Assembly: GCA_965153355.1 (NCBI GenBank)
Contig: OZ231127.1
Span: 54,188,001-54,252,000, forward strand
Direction: 5' to 3'
Length of the DNA: 64,000 nucleotides
From: Flaccisagitta enflata
Taxonomy: Eukaryota > Chaetognatha > Sagittoidea > Aphragmophora
Every line of letters starts with the position of its first letter. The first letter of the stretch is position 1. Below, piece by piece: positions 12,121 to 23,405 of the stretch. The notes under the pieces are model-generated. The model was given only the letters and a program-made list of their open reading frames with translations, ran no database searches and was not told the origin of the DNA. A program made the position numbers and the translations under genes.

Positions 12121-12399
12121 CTTTAACCCTAACCCTAACCCAACTAACCCTAACCCTTTCACCCTAATCGAAGCTAACCCTAACCCTAACCCTAACCTTA
12201 ACCAGTTGGTTTGAGACAAAGTAAATATGATAGTTGGTCAGCGACATAGTGAATTTGATAGATAGTTGAGACAATATGAGAATGAAGGCTAGTTTGAGAC
12301 AAATCAAATCATATCGACCAACTAACCCTAACCCTCCTACCCTAACCCTAAACCTTCACCCAACTAACCTTAACCCTAACCCTAACCTAACCCTAACCC
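12121..12399. repeat. Interstitial telomere-like (CCCTAA)n tracts
   Basis: Positions 12121-12204 and 12323-12399 are runs of CCCTAA with scattered substitutions and deletions. They are separated by ~120 bp of the TGAGACAAA satellite type. CCCTAA is the C-strand of the TTAGGG telomere repeat used by most animals. Because satellites continue on both sides, this is an internal tract, not a chromosome end. Confidence 0.85.
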
Positions 12400-15300
12400 C
12401 TTGTTTTGGGGGGTAAAATGTTTTGGGACAATTTGAATAGGCTGTTAGGGTTACATTTACAAAGATTTCAATAGAGTGAGACATAAAAGATCTGACTTAG
12501 CATTGAGGGAGAAAAAATCAACTGAAATTCCAAATCAGATTTATTATGTCTCACTCCATTAAAATCTATGAAATCCAAACACTGCATCTGTGTTCAAATT
12601 GTCTCAAAACATGATACCCCTACTAAACTCACTTACTTCACGTTACTAACACATACCATCTTCTGAACTCACTCATTCTGTGGTGTTTTGGGGGGTAACA
12701 TGTTTTGGGACAAACTAGACAATAGGCTGTTAGGGTTAGGTCTACATAGATTTCAATAGAGTAAGACACAAAAATCTGACTTAGAATTTGAGTAGATTTT
12801 TTTCTCCCTCATTTCCAAGTCAGATTTTTTATGTCCCACTCCATTAAAATCTAAGTCATGCTTACCCTACATTTGCATTCAAATTGTCTCAAAACATGAT
12901 ACCCCTACTAAACTCACTTATTCTCACTACTCACTACTTACATATAGCCTATTATGAACTCACTTGATTTTTCTGGTGTTTTAGGGAACATGTTTTGGGA
13001 CAATGAATAGGCTGTTAGGGTTAGGTCTACATAGATTTCAATAGAGTAAGACACAAAAAATCTGACTAGGAATTTGAGTAGATTTTTTTCTCCCTCATTT
13101 CCATGTCAGATTTTTTATGTCTCACTCTATTGATATCTATGTAATCCAAACCCTACATCTGTATTCAAATTGTCTCAAAACATGATACCTCTATTAAACT
13201 CACTTACTTATCACTACTTACTACTTACATACCTACTTGTGAACTCACTTGATTTTAAGACACAAAAAATCTGACTTGGAGTTTGAGAAGATTTTTCTTC
13301 CCTCCTTCAAGTCAAATTTTTGCATGTCTCCTCCATTAAAATCTATGTAATCCTTACCCTACATTTGTATTCAAATTGTCTTAAGCAGTACGTACTAATC
13401 ACTTACTTCTCCTACTCTACTTGCATGCCAATCTTATGAACTCACTCCTTGATTTTCTGGTGTTTTAGAAACTGACATGTTTTGGGACAATCTGAATACG
13501 CTGTTAGGATTAGGTCTACATAGATTTCAATAGAGTAAGACACAAAAAATCTGACTAGGAATTTGAGTAGATTTTTTCTCCTTCATTTCCAAGTCAGATT
13601 TTTTATGTCTCACTCTATTGATATCTATGTGTAATCCAAACCCTACATCTATGATGTGGTCAAACATGATACCCTACTAAAGACACTTACTTCTCACTAC
13701 TTACTACTTACATACCTACTTGTGAACTCACTTGATTTTTCTGGTGTTTTGGGGAGTAACATGTTTTGGGACAAACTGAATAGGTTGTCAGGGTTAGGTT
13801 TACATAGATTTCAATAGAGTAAGACACAAAAAATCTGACTTAGAATTTTGGCAGATTTTTTTCTCCCTCATTTCCAAGTCAGATTTTTTTTGTCTCACTC
13901 CATTAAAATCTATGTAATGGGTACCCTACATTTGTATTCAAATTGTCTCAAAACATGATACCCCTACTAAACTCACTTACATCTCACTACTCACTACTTA
14001 CATACCATCTTATGAACTCACTTGATTTTTCTGGTGTTTTGGGGGTAACATGTTTTGGGACAATCTGAATAGGCTGTTAGGGTTAGGTCTACATAGATTT
14101 CAATAGAGTAAGACACAAAAATCTGACTAGGAATTTGATGATTTTTTTCTCCTTCTATTCTAAGTCAGAATTTTTTATGTCTCACTCCATTAAAATCTGT
14201 AATCCAAACCATCTGTATTCAAATCCTCAAACAAGTCACCTACTAAACTCACATGATTCCACTACTAAACCCACTTACTTCTTGTTACTTACATACCTAC
14301 TCGTGAACTTGTTTTTTCTGGTGTTTTGGGAGAGTAACATGTTTTTGGACAAACTGAATAAGTTGTTAGGGTTAGGTTTACATACATTTCAATGGTAATA
14401 CCAAAATCTGACTTGGGAATTAGAAATTTTTCCTGTTCAAGTCAATTTCTCCATTATGTGATCCTTACTACAGACTCAAAACATGATACTAACTTACTTC
14501 TCACTTCTTACTATTTTCATACCTGCCTACTTATGAACTTGCTTGATTTTCTGGTGTTTTTGGGGAGTAACATGTTTTAGGACAAACTGAATAGGTTGTC
14601 AGGGTTGGGTTTACATAGATTCAATAGAGTAAGACACAAAAAATCTGACTGGGAATCTGAGAAGATTTTTTCTCCCTCATTTCCAAGTCAAATTTTTTAT
14701 GTCTGCCATAAAAATCTATAATCTTTGTACCCCTTCATTGTATTCTAGGTGTCTCAAAAACATGATACCCTACTAGACTCACTTACTTCTCACTACTCAC
14801 TACTTACATACCATCTAATGAACTCATTTGATTTTTCTGGCGTTTTAGGGTGGCAACATGTTTTGGGATAATCTGAATAGGCTATTAGGATTAGGTCTAC
14901 ATAGATTTCAATAGAGTAAGACACAAATCTGACTCAATTTGAGTAGATTTTTTTCTCCCTCATTTCTGAGTCAGCTTTTTTATGTCTCACTCCATTGAAA
15001 TCTATTTAATCCAAACCCTACATCTGTATTAAAATTGTCTCAATACATGATACCCCTACTAAACCCACTTACTTCTCACTACCACTTACATACCTACTTG
15101 TGAACTCACTTCAGATTTTTCTAGTGTTTTGGGAGAGTAACATGTTTTAGGACAAACTGAATAGGTTGTTAGGGTTAGGTTTACATACATTTCAATAGAG
15201 TAAGACACAAAAAATCTGACTTGGAATTTGAGAAGATTTTTTCTCCCTCATTTCCAAGTCAAATTTTTTATGTCTCACTCCAATAAATCCTATGTAAACC

Positions 15301-15955
15301 CAACCCTAACAGCCTATTCAGATTGTCCCAAGACATGTTGCCCCCAAACCACTAGACAAATCAAGTGACTTCACAAGTAGGTATGTAAGTAGTAAGTAGA
15401 GCCTCACTTGATTTTCTCTGCAATTGTTTTGGGGGGTAACATGTTTTAGGACAATAAATAAGGCTTAGGTTAGGGTTAGGTGACATAGATTTCAATAGAG
15501 TAAGACACAAAAATCTGTTGGAACCAGGAAAATTTTCTCCTCATTCCAAAATCAGAGTGCCTCATTTTCCTCCATTGAAATCTGTATAATCAACCTATCT
15601 GTATTCAAATAGTCTCAAAACATGATACCCCTACTAAACTCACTTACTTCTCACTACATACTACTTACATACATACTAATGAACTCACTTGATTTTTCTG
15701 GTGTTGTGAGGGAGTAACATGGTTTGGGATAATCTTAATGGGTTGTTAGGGTTGAGTTTTCATACATTTCAATAGAGTAAGACACAAAAAATCTGACTTG
15801 GGATGTGAGTAGATTTTTTTCTCCCTCATTTCCGAGTCAGATTTTTTATGTCTCACTCCATTAAAATCTATGTAATTCTTACCATACATTTTTATTCAAA
15901 TTGTCTCAAAACATGATACCCCTTCTAATCTCAATAATGCTGTATGGGGATTAAC
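12400..15955. repeat. Tandem ~290-bp satellite with palindromic monomers
   Basis: About a dozen copies are marked by ACATGTTTTGGGACAA near 12416, 12697, 12988, 13470, 13757, 14046, 14336, 14568, 14857, 15138, 15437, 15715 and 15955. Within a monomer the first half (ATGTTTTGGGACAA, CATAGATTTCAATAGAGTAA, AAAATCTGACTTGG) is repeated inverted in the second half (CCAAGTCAGATTTT, CACTCCATTAAAATCTATG, TTGTCTCAAAACATGATA). A ~75-bp spacer of ACTTACT words follows. Some copies are truncated (about 13240 and 14400), and about 15296-15405 holds a partial monomer in reverse orientation. No coding potential. Confidence 0.9.
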
Positions 15956-16960
15956 ATGTTTTGGGACAATCTGATTTGGTAGTTAGGTCAGGCTTATATA
16001 GAAGTCAATTGTTGTGACAAAACAAATTTGTGTTTGAAATTATGATGATTTTTACTCCATCTCTTAATCAAATGTCTTATGTCTCACTCCATTCACATCC
16101 ATGTCAATCAAACCCTACATCTGTTTTCAAGTGCTTTTAACCAGCCATCATCTGCACTTTGTCTCAATCAAAATGTCCTTTCCACGTTGTCTTGTACCAA
16201 ATATCAGATTTTGATTGTCTTAGATCCATTACAGTGAAACCCTAAAAATGAATGGACTTTGACTTTTTATCTATTATGAGTGGATTTAAGTCTATTTTAG
16301 GCCTGTTTTAACAGGCTGTCACTGTATAGGTTTCAAAGCTGTGAAACTGGTTGAATTGCACACTATGGATAGTTATTTGATATGATCCTATTTGTCCCAG
16401 ATTATTTATCATATTTACTTTGTCCCAAACCCTACATTTGTTTTTCAAGTTTCTCAAACCATCCATCATGTGTACTTTGCCTCAAACTAACTGTCATATT
16501 CACTTTGTCTCATACATAATATCAAATTCAAATTGTCTCAGATCCACTACAGTGAAACCCTGAAAATGAAAGGACTATGATTTTCTATCTCTCATGGCTG
16601 GACATAAGTCCAGTTAAGGTCTGTTTTAGCAGGGTGTCACTGTATAGGTTTTGAAGGTGTGACACTGGTACATACTGTTTGTTTTAAGCTATCTGTCATA
16701 TTCACTTTGTCTCTAACTTAATTTCAAGTGTCTCAAAACATGATACCCCAAACTAAATTCACTTTTCCTTACTTATATTATAAGTTATAAGTTTACTGAG
16801 ACAAAACAAACTTGTCTCATAACAAATATCCAATCAATTTGGTCTTCTCCTTCAAACTACCAATAGGGATTCTTTTTGACCCCAAATGTTTGGAGCGTCT
16901 CATTCCTTTATATTCAATTTCATTTATCTTGCTGTGAGACAATGTGAATAATGTTTTTTA
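15956..16960. repeat. Diverged GTCTCA satellite with two TACAGTGAAACC units
   Basis: This flank of the satellite contains two ~100-bp inverted-end units, at about 16230-16330 and 16547-16650, each starting TACAGTGAAACCCT and ending GGTGTCACTGTA or similar. The same ends occur inside the 400-bp units at 10-12 kb. Between them are GTCTCA/TGAGAC words. Confidence 0.65.
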
Positions 16961-17060
16961 CCTCCCTGCTTTCCCCGGGCTGACAAGCTCTTGATGCTTA
17001 GAAATCACTTTTCACAAATTTGGCCAAACTTGATTTTTGAAAAGTCAAATGGATACACAA

Positions 17061-17185
17061 CTTTCCCACAGTATGTTCTGTAAGAATATCGCTCGTTTGG
17101 CCGTTGCTAGGGAGCGTATCCATGTGTGACAACCCCTAGCAACCGCTAAACGAGCGACATTCTTACAGAACATACTGTGGGAAAG
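17061..17185. repeat. ~52-bp-arm hairpin
   Basis: CTTTCCCACAGTATGTTCTG at 17061 pairs with CAGAACATACTGTGGGAAAG ending at 17185. Pairing continues through CTCGTTT and GTTGCTAGGG, with one or two mismatches and a loop of about 20 bases. It could be a very short foldback element or a transcribed hairpin. Confidence 0.8.
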
Positions 17186-17299
17186 TTATAGCAAATTCAA
17201 TCTTAATAAATGTTCCCTCAAAAAATTTCTCAAAATATTGATATTTTAGCGTAAATACATAGAAATGCGTTTCCATGGCAACCAGCTATCATAGGCAAT

Positions 17300-17407
17300 A
17301 AAGCATACCTTTATTAGTCTATGTTAAAAATATAACTCCCCCAGCTTCATTTGTTTTTCTACAATGCTTGCCCCCGTTATCTCAAGTCTAGACGAGATCT
17401 ACTGTAC
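17300..17407 (-). repeat. Copy 2 of the ACAGTAGATCTCG repeat (inverted)
   Basis: Read on the minus strand this is TACAGTAGATCTCGTCTAGA through GCATTGTAGAAAAACAAATG. Similarity to the copy at 3795 continues for another ~35 bp. It ends at a TA. Together the two copies would form the ends of a 13.6-kb unit, but no transposase was found between them. Confidence 0.65.
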
Positions 17408-17644
17408 AGACAAGGAACTATTTGAGAAAATCAAAGCTAGCGAACAGAGACATAGATCTCTTGATTCACGTAAATAGCGTAGCAAAACTTTTCAATGCGA
17501 TGATAGATCGCAGTTTGAGACATACAATATAGAAAAGTATAGTAAAGTATGACAAGACCGGATACATCAATGCCCAAGTCACGTGCTGGTAGGCAGTAGT
17601 GGTGATTAATAAGGCTGATGAATTATGGCAAGCACTGTCCGTGT

Positions 17645-17990
17645 AAATGCTGAGAAATCCAAGTGTCACTAACGGACAGACCAACAGGTGGATTGACCAA
17701 TAGATCAACCGACATGGCGGGTTATTGAGGCACTTGGCAGGCGACTCTAAAAATTGTCTTGTGTATCACGTTAGACGCTGTGACGGAAACTTAAGTTTCG
17801 TCATCATGGTGACATGGTCTTATCAGCTTGAATATTGTTAGGTCAACAACTCTCCTCTTCCCAGACAAGTCGAGCCTACACCACAACCTACACCACAGCT
17901 CCATCACTATCTCACTACTTCTGCCCTGGCCCGGACTAATCCTGTGCAGGGCCTAGGGGCTCTATGACCGGCGTGGCCGCCCTTCTCCCC
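17645..17990. repeat. Repeat copy inverted relative to 63720-64000
   Basis: The stretch with CAACCGACATGGCGGG, AGGCACTTGGCAGGCGACT, GGTGACATGGTCTTATCAGC and CCCTGGCCCGGACTAATCCT reappears as its reverse complement at 63720-64000, where it runs off the window. Its GGCAGGCGACTCTAAAAAT end resembles a variant of the GTCGCGTG-hairpin family. Confidence 0.7.
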
Positions 17991-18194
17991 CCCCCCCACC
18001 TCTTCATTATGGTTGCGCATGACTAACTGACTGTAGCACTAGGTGATGCTCAAAATTGGTATTCCGCGGAAATCTCTTCTCCAAGTTATTTCCATTTTCT
18101 TTTATGCGAAAAAAGCTTACAGTGGGAACCCGATTAAACAACCTTGAAGGGACTGGGGATTTTTGGTCATTAAATCCGAATGTAATTGAAAATT

Positions 18195-18226
18195 CAGTTG
18201 TTGTTATTTGTTGTTGTTGCTTTGTT

Positions 18227-18325
<99 letters not shown>

Positions 18326-18330
18326 AAATC
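18195..18330. repeat. (TTG)n microsatellite
   Basis: About 40 TTG units with a few ATT, GAT and TGC interruptions. It directly follows CTTACAGTGGGAACCCGATT at 18118, which looks like one end of a pogo-like element. Long Val/Leu/Cys or Thr/Gln/Asn open frames across it are artefacts of the repeat. Confidence 0.9.
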
Positions 18331-18960
18331 GAGTTTCATGCTTTCTTTAATATATTGATCTAAACATTTTTTAAAAAAGGCTACACAGGTTAGCATCAGT
18401 ATCCAATTGATGGTTAAAGTCATAGTTCAAGCATATGTGCTATAAACCTATTGACAAACAAACAAACAGACTAACAAAAAAATGATAAACAGACAGGTAA
18501 CAGGGTGTGCAAAAAATCTCGTACTAGCCATCAAATCTATAGAAAAGACACCTAGATTCTTAGAAATTCTTTCAAGTTTATGTTCAAGATTAAAAGATCA
18601 GATATTTTTTATACTTTAGATAAGGAAAAAAGATAAATGGTGCATAGCAGAATACGTTTTTAGACCAACAGGGATGTAATTGTAAAAAGAAAATAACAAT
18701 TTTTTTTTTTTGGTAAAACATTTACCTCTGGTCTATGTTTGATTGATATATCAATTTTGTCAACTGTAACCCCTCCTAGATGACCTAACTTACTCTTGAT
18801 ACATTTATTCTCAAACAATCTATCTAGGGGCCAGAGATTTGCGTTACTGGATGTCAGTAGTTTGGCGTTATGAGGTCGTTATATGGTAAAAATCCGCCAT
18901 TTTATACTAAGGTCGTTATCCCTAAATGACTGGACGTTATCCAAAACAAGGTTACAAGTT
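18331..18960. other. Non-genic AT-rich stretch
   Basis: No gene seen. The words ACAGGGTGTGCAAAAAATCT at 18499 may be the end of an ACAGGGTG-type TIR element, but no partner end was found nearby. Confidence 0.35.
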
Positions 18961-18964
18961 ATAC

Positions 18965-19420
18965 TCCGTAACAGGTTATTTCTCCTTCTCCTCTTCCTCC
19001 TCCTCCTCTGTCCTCCCCCTCAAATCTGGTCTCAGAGGCCCAGAATTCCAGTCTCAAATGTGTCCAGTCTTGAGGCCCAAATCAATCTCAGGCCCAATCC
19101 TAACCTCAGGCCCAAATCTGCCTGGGGCTGAGATTTGCCATCTGGCTGGATCTGGGCCTCTTAGCAGATGAACCTGACATTGAGGCTGAGATTTATCAAA
19201 TCTCCAGGCTAGGATTTGGGCGCCCAGGGCTGGAATCTGGGCCTTGGGGTTGGGATTGGGCCTGGGCTGTGATTTGGGCCTCGGAGACTGGGCCCAGGCC
19301 TCAGACTGTGGTTTGAGAGACAGAGAAGGAGAAGGAGGAGGAAAAATCCCTCGCCGTGAAGCATGGGTCTCATCATTCAGTTTACTGCTAAAATGAGCTT
19401 TTTTGTTTTTAGGCAGCGGC
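18965..19420. repeat. Foldback with inverted GGCCCAAAT minisatellite core
   Basis: The segment opens with a TTCTCCTCCTCC tract and closes with GGAGAAGGAGGAGG, so the flanks are inverted. The core begins as repeats of CAGGCCCAAATC and, from about 19125, switches to GATTTGGGCCTG, its reverse complement. The same arrangement occurs at 53130-53460. Confidence 0.65.
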
Positions 19421-19424
19421 CTGA

Positions 19425-20265
19425 AGGGAGGTCATTGACCTATCTTTCACACATATGGGAAATTTTCTCCTCCTCCTTCTCCTTCTTTGTACCCCCCTCC
19501 CCCAATCCATGGGCCGATATCTCAGCCTGGAGGCCTATATCGGCACTGATTTCAAATCCAGTCTTAGACCCATATCCCAGCAAGGCCGCAACTATCAGCC
19601 TCTCAAAAGGGATTTGAAACAAGACTAGGATTTGTGGGTGAGCCTCAAGGCAAGCTGATAAAGGCTGAATGAGCCTTGAGCTTGGCCTCTCGAGGGGAGG
19701 TGAGGAAGAAAGGGCTCATATCTGAACATCGGTCATCGAAGAAAACTAGTCATCCAAGGATCGCACGTGGTCAGCGGAACATGATGCCCTGCTTGGAGTA
19801 ATCAGCTAAAGAGAGTGGAGTTGGAGCAGGGCAGCATTTAAGAGCTGATGTCCTGTAGGACACATGGGTGAATTTCCATACGTCCTGAGAGAGCATGGTG
19901 GGTAATTTTCCCATAATGTTCATTGCAGAATTTCAATTTTCTATAATTTTTTGTCAATTTGTCATGTTATTCAGTGGGAATTTGAGGCCTGAGCTGAATT
20001 AAGCCCAAGAGGCTGGGTGGCCATGAGCCTGGATTGGAGGCCTGAGAGAGGCTGGTTGAGGCCAGAGGCTGGATTTGGGGCCTCGAGGCTGGATTTGAGG
20101 CCTGAGAGGCCAGATTTGAAGGCAGGAGGAGGCCAATTTGAGCCTGAGGCTCGATTTGAGTCCAGAGGCAGAAGCCCGGAGGTGCGTACGGCGGACACGG
20201 AAGGACGTGCACGTAATCTTGCCCCTGTGTCCTACAGGACATTGGCCCTTTAGAACCTTGCCAAA
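19425..20265. repeat. GTCCTGTAGGACAC-ended foldback with GGCCTGAG core
   Basis: The end GTCCTGTAGGACACATGGGT at 19852 is mirrored by CCCCTGTGTCCTACAGGAC near 20221. Between them, 19985-20170 is a minisatellite of GAGGCCTGAGGCTGGATTTG. Upstream, 19440-19520 holds a further CTCCTCC tract with TTTCACACA. Related ends occur at 31781-32210 and 52550-53020. Confidence 0.6.
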
Positions 20266-20760
20266 GGCCAAAAAGATCATTTTACAGTATTTTGCTGTAT
20301 AAACCCATGCAAATCAGTGAAAAATCTTTTTTGCTTTGTTTGCTTATAGATGCTCACTTCAGGCTTATCCTTGCCAAGTTTTAAGCCATTGCTGCAATTT
20401 TTGAGTGACAATTTAAAAAAAAGGCCAAAAAAGCTCCTTTTTACAGTATTCTACTGTATAAACCCATACTAAAATTGGTGAAAAATCTAGTTTTGCTTTG
20501 TTTGCTTATAATTGCGCACTTGGGGCTTGTCCTTGCCAAGTTTCAAGTCATTACCGCGATTTTTGAGCGAGAAATTAAAAAAAAAGGCCAAAAAAGCTCA
20601 TTTTTACAGTATTTTACTGTATAAACATATACAAAATCGTTGAAAAATTTTTTTTTTGCTTTGTTTGCTTATAAGTGCTCACTTGGGGCTTGTCCTTGCC
20701 AAGTTTCAAGTCATTGCCGCGATTTTTGAGCGAGAAATGAAAAAAAAAGTCAAACTCATT
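20266..20760. repeat. Three tandem ~160-bp units
   Basis: Units start at 20281, 20440 and 20603 with TTTACAGTATT. Each contains CTGTATAAAC, TTTTGCTTTGTTTGCTTATA, TTGTCCTTGCCAAGTTT and GATTTTTGAG. Similarity between copies is high (about 85-95% by eye). Non-coding. Confidence 0.85.
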
Positions 20761-21020
20761 CTACCAGATATACCACAAGAGGTGGTTGCCGATTAATTCA
20801 AACTCGCACATGGGCCTAATTTGACTTATTTTGGGTAACCACAATATCAATGTCCATATTAAGGTAAAAGCAGCAATTCAGAATATCTCACACCGACAAT
20901 ATATACGTCTCGCTTGTATATAAGGTCATGTCGGTTGGTCAGTCGGTCTGTCGGTCTGTTGGTCACACAAACCGGCTGATTTAAACGCCTTTCTTCATCC
21001 GTACAACCTCCTTGTCCTTC
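20761..21020. other. Non-genic stretch with a family-like GGTCGGT patch
   Basis: GTCATGTCGGTTGGTCAGTCGGT near 20925-20950 resembles the inner part of the GTCGCGTG-hairpin family. Nothing else is recognisable. Confidence 0.35.
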
Positions 21021-21022
21021 CC

Positions 21023-21291
21023 GAACTGTTCATTCATTCATTCATTCATTCATTCATTCATTCATTCATTCATTCAATCATTCATTCATTCATTCATTCA
21101 TTCATTCATTCATTCATTCATTCATTCATTCATTCATTCATTCATTCATTCATTCATTTATATATTCATTCATTCATTCATTCATTCATTCATTCATTGC
21201 ATTCATTCATTCATTCATTCATTCATTCATTCATTCATTCATTCATTCATTCATTCATTCATTCATTCATTCATTCATTCATTCATTCATT
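21023..21291. repeat. (ATTC)n microsatellite
   Basis: About 65 units of ATTC with three interruptions (AATC, a TTTATAT block near 21157, and TTGC). The Ser-Phe-Ile-His repeat peptide across it is an artefact. Confidence 0.95.
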
Positions 21292-22184
21292 TGCTGCCTA
21301 AATCGAAACTGATTGTATTGTGGATAATAACGATATATCTTCTCAACATCTTTCCCAAAGAATCTGTTCCTTTTCGCGTTGGAATGAAAAAGTATCAACA
21401 CGTAGCGACATAACAACCGCAATCTCCCATCGATTTTTCGCCTTAGGCTACAAACGTTGGAAATCTTAAGTTTGAGAACCTGACGCCACAGCGCCTTCAT
21501 CAATCATCATCGCCGCAGCCACGGCGACCGCCGAAGCTGCCGCCGCCTCTACGGTCGCCGAAAACGCGATGGTATGGAACCAGTTACAGTCGTTGCGTTG
21601 ATAATGATATCGTCATTCTAGTGGACGTCCAACTAAAAATCGAAATCGTTTCGTAACATCGTTTCATACACGTACATTTTCACAAAAAGCAAGGGGCATC
21701 CCAGATAGAAATAAAAGGCCATTTCTTTTTTAAATGAGATTTTGGTCTTTTTTTTTTTTATTTTGTTTTGGTCCCAAAAATTTCTCAGCCAAAGTTTTGG
21801 CCATATCGGACATCGAGATTACCCCTGTAATCGCCCGTTTCAAGGGGTGGTCAGCGGGGAGTCCATTCAATCTCAAATCTATGTGGCAATTTTTTTGCAA
21901 AAAAACATGACAGTGAGATAGTGTACTTTTACCTTTCAATTTATGAGCTATTTTTGGGCGTTATAGGGGTCCCAAGGTGGATACAAAGAATACAAAGAAT
22001 AATATGGTGATTAGGCCAGACACAAAGATGTCAAAAAAACCTCCTATAGCCACCCTATGTAACTCCTTTGAAGGTCTTTAATCAGTCCAAATAACATCCA
22101 TACCTTGAATCAGAATAGCAGTACTATTTAAGCTTGACCTCGATTCTATCCTTCAAGGTACTTAGTTTCTTAATGTTGTGCCCT
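21292..22184. other. Mostly non-genic; one GC-rich patch
   Basis: The patch 21480-21600 is rich in GCC/CCG triplets and CpG, and could be a small exon (an Ala/Pro-rich or basic peptide depending on frame). I see no splice-site pair or homology to support it. The remainder is AT-rich without features. Confidence 0.3.
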
Positions 22185-22400
22185 CAGGTGATTTGTTGAA
22201 TTTTAAATAACTCTAGTAACAATAATTAGCCATATCTATTTTAGTAAAGCATTAGTGTTTTGGGTTGAACTCAGAATGGATGTTTCTAAGTTAGTTTTAC
22301 TAAATGGAAAACTAGGGGATGCAGCATGTAACTAGTCAGTGGGGCACAAGGCCTCTTCCTGTATTTTTAGTTTTGGGTATAGTGATGGGAGTGACTGAAA
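22185..22400. repeat. Direct repeat, copy 1 (partner 24335-24560)
   Basis: The run GTGATTTGTTGAATTTTA, TTAGTGTTTTGGGT, CTCAGAATGGATGTTT, AAATGGAAAACTAGG and AACTAGTCAGTG recurs in order at 24335-24560. It is not in tandem; 2.15 kb separate the copies. Confidence 0.75.
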
Positions 22401-22975
22401 ATATGGTCATGTTAGATCTGGTCTCCTCATGGGAGAAATGATACCATTTCCATCACAGATGATAACCCTAAAATCTGTACATTAAATAGAAGTTTACTCA
22501 TGACACAACCCCCTCATTTCCATGAAATGTACAGGAAGGATTTTTGCCTCTGCAGCTTCTATCTTTATAATGGGGAATGCTGGGTAGGAATTGCGGCCAT
22601 AACTTTGTCTGATCATCTCGAGATTTTAGAGTTACCATATGATGAAATAATCACATTTCTCCCGCAAGGAAGACGAGATTCGGATTTGACCATATTTTAA
22701 GTCACCCTAATAGTGAGGGATGTTGTTCCACCTGTCATACTGAGCATCCACAAAAAATTTCAGTGTTGGTTTTTACTGTCTTTAGGAGAAATACAAAAAA
22801 AAATTACTTTTTCGAATACAAAAAAAATTGCGATTTTTGCGATTTTCGCGATTTTCGCGATTTTTGCTATTTCAATGATTCTTTTTGCATGAAAAAGAAA
22901 ATAAATCCTCAAGAATAATTTGTATTTGACAAGTATCATGGAATAGAAAAACGTAACAATACTGCAGGATGGAGG
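22401..22975. other. Non-genic stretch
   Basis: Positions 22823-22870 repeat CGATTTTTGCGATTTTCG. No gene is evident; the open frame at 22500-22700 has no recognisable motif. Confidence 0.35.
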
Positions 22976-23405
22976 GATGGATGGACAGATGGACAGACAG
23001 AGAAACAGATGGATGGACAGACGGATGAACATATAGAGTCACCTAGAAGCGGACTGACTGATTGAACAACCAAAAGACCCATCAGTCAACTGACACTGTC
23101 GGATGCAACCAAAAGAAGTAGGATACAAGTATAATAAGTTACGCAGGGTCACAATATCATTGCAAACGGATTGGCGGGGGCATCCAACCCCTATCCATGA
23201 CCTCAACTTCAAACACACAAACATATGCAAAAAGTATTCAAAAACGCTTGCTTTCCCACTCTTTGACTTGTGCTGACAGGCTGAAAGACCAACAGACAGA
23301 CAAACTAATGGACCAAGGGACCAATGTACCAAGGGACCAATGGACCAATGGATCAATAGGCGGACAGACAAAGCCTCTCATAGAGTTGCATGTCCGTAAA
23401 TAAAA
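22976..23405. repeat. GGACAGATGGAC repeats and a GTCGCGTG-family fragment
   Basis: This begins with GATGGACAGACAGA-type simple sequence. It ends with GGACAGACAAAGCCTCTCAT followed by AGAGTTGCATGTCCG, a diverged form of the hairpin end seen intact at 50600-50635. Reverse orientation. Confidence 0.45.

Noticed and set aside
12121-12399. True chromosome end
   Set aside because: Satellite sequence continues on both sides, and the tracts are short and impure.
18007-18423. 138-codon minus-strand frame with a poly-Thr run
   Set aside because: Most of it is the (TTG)n microsatellite; the ends lack any motif.
21012-21413. Ser-Phe-Ile-His repeat protein
   Set aside because: It is a translation of (ATTC)n.
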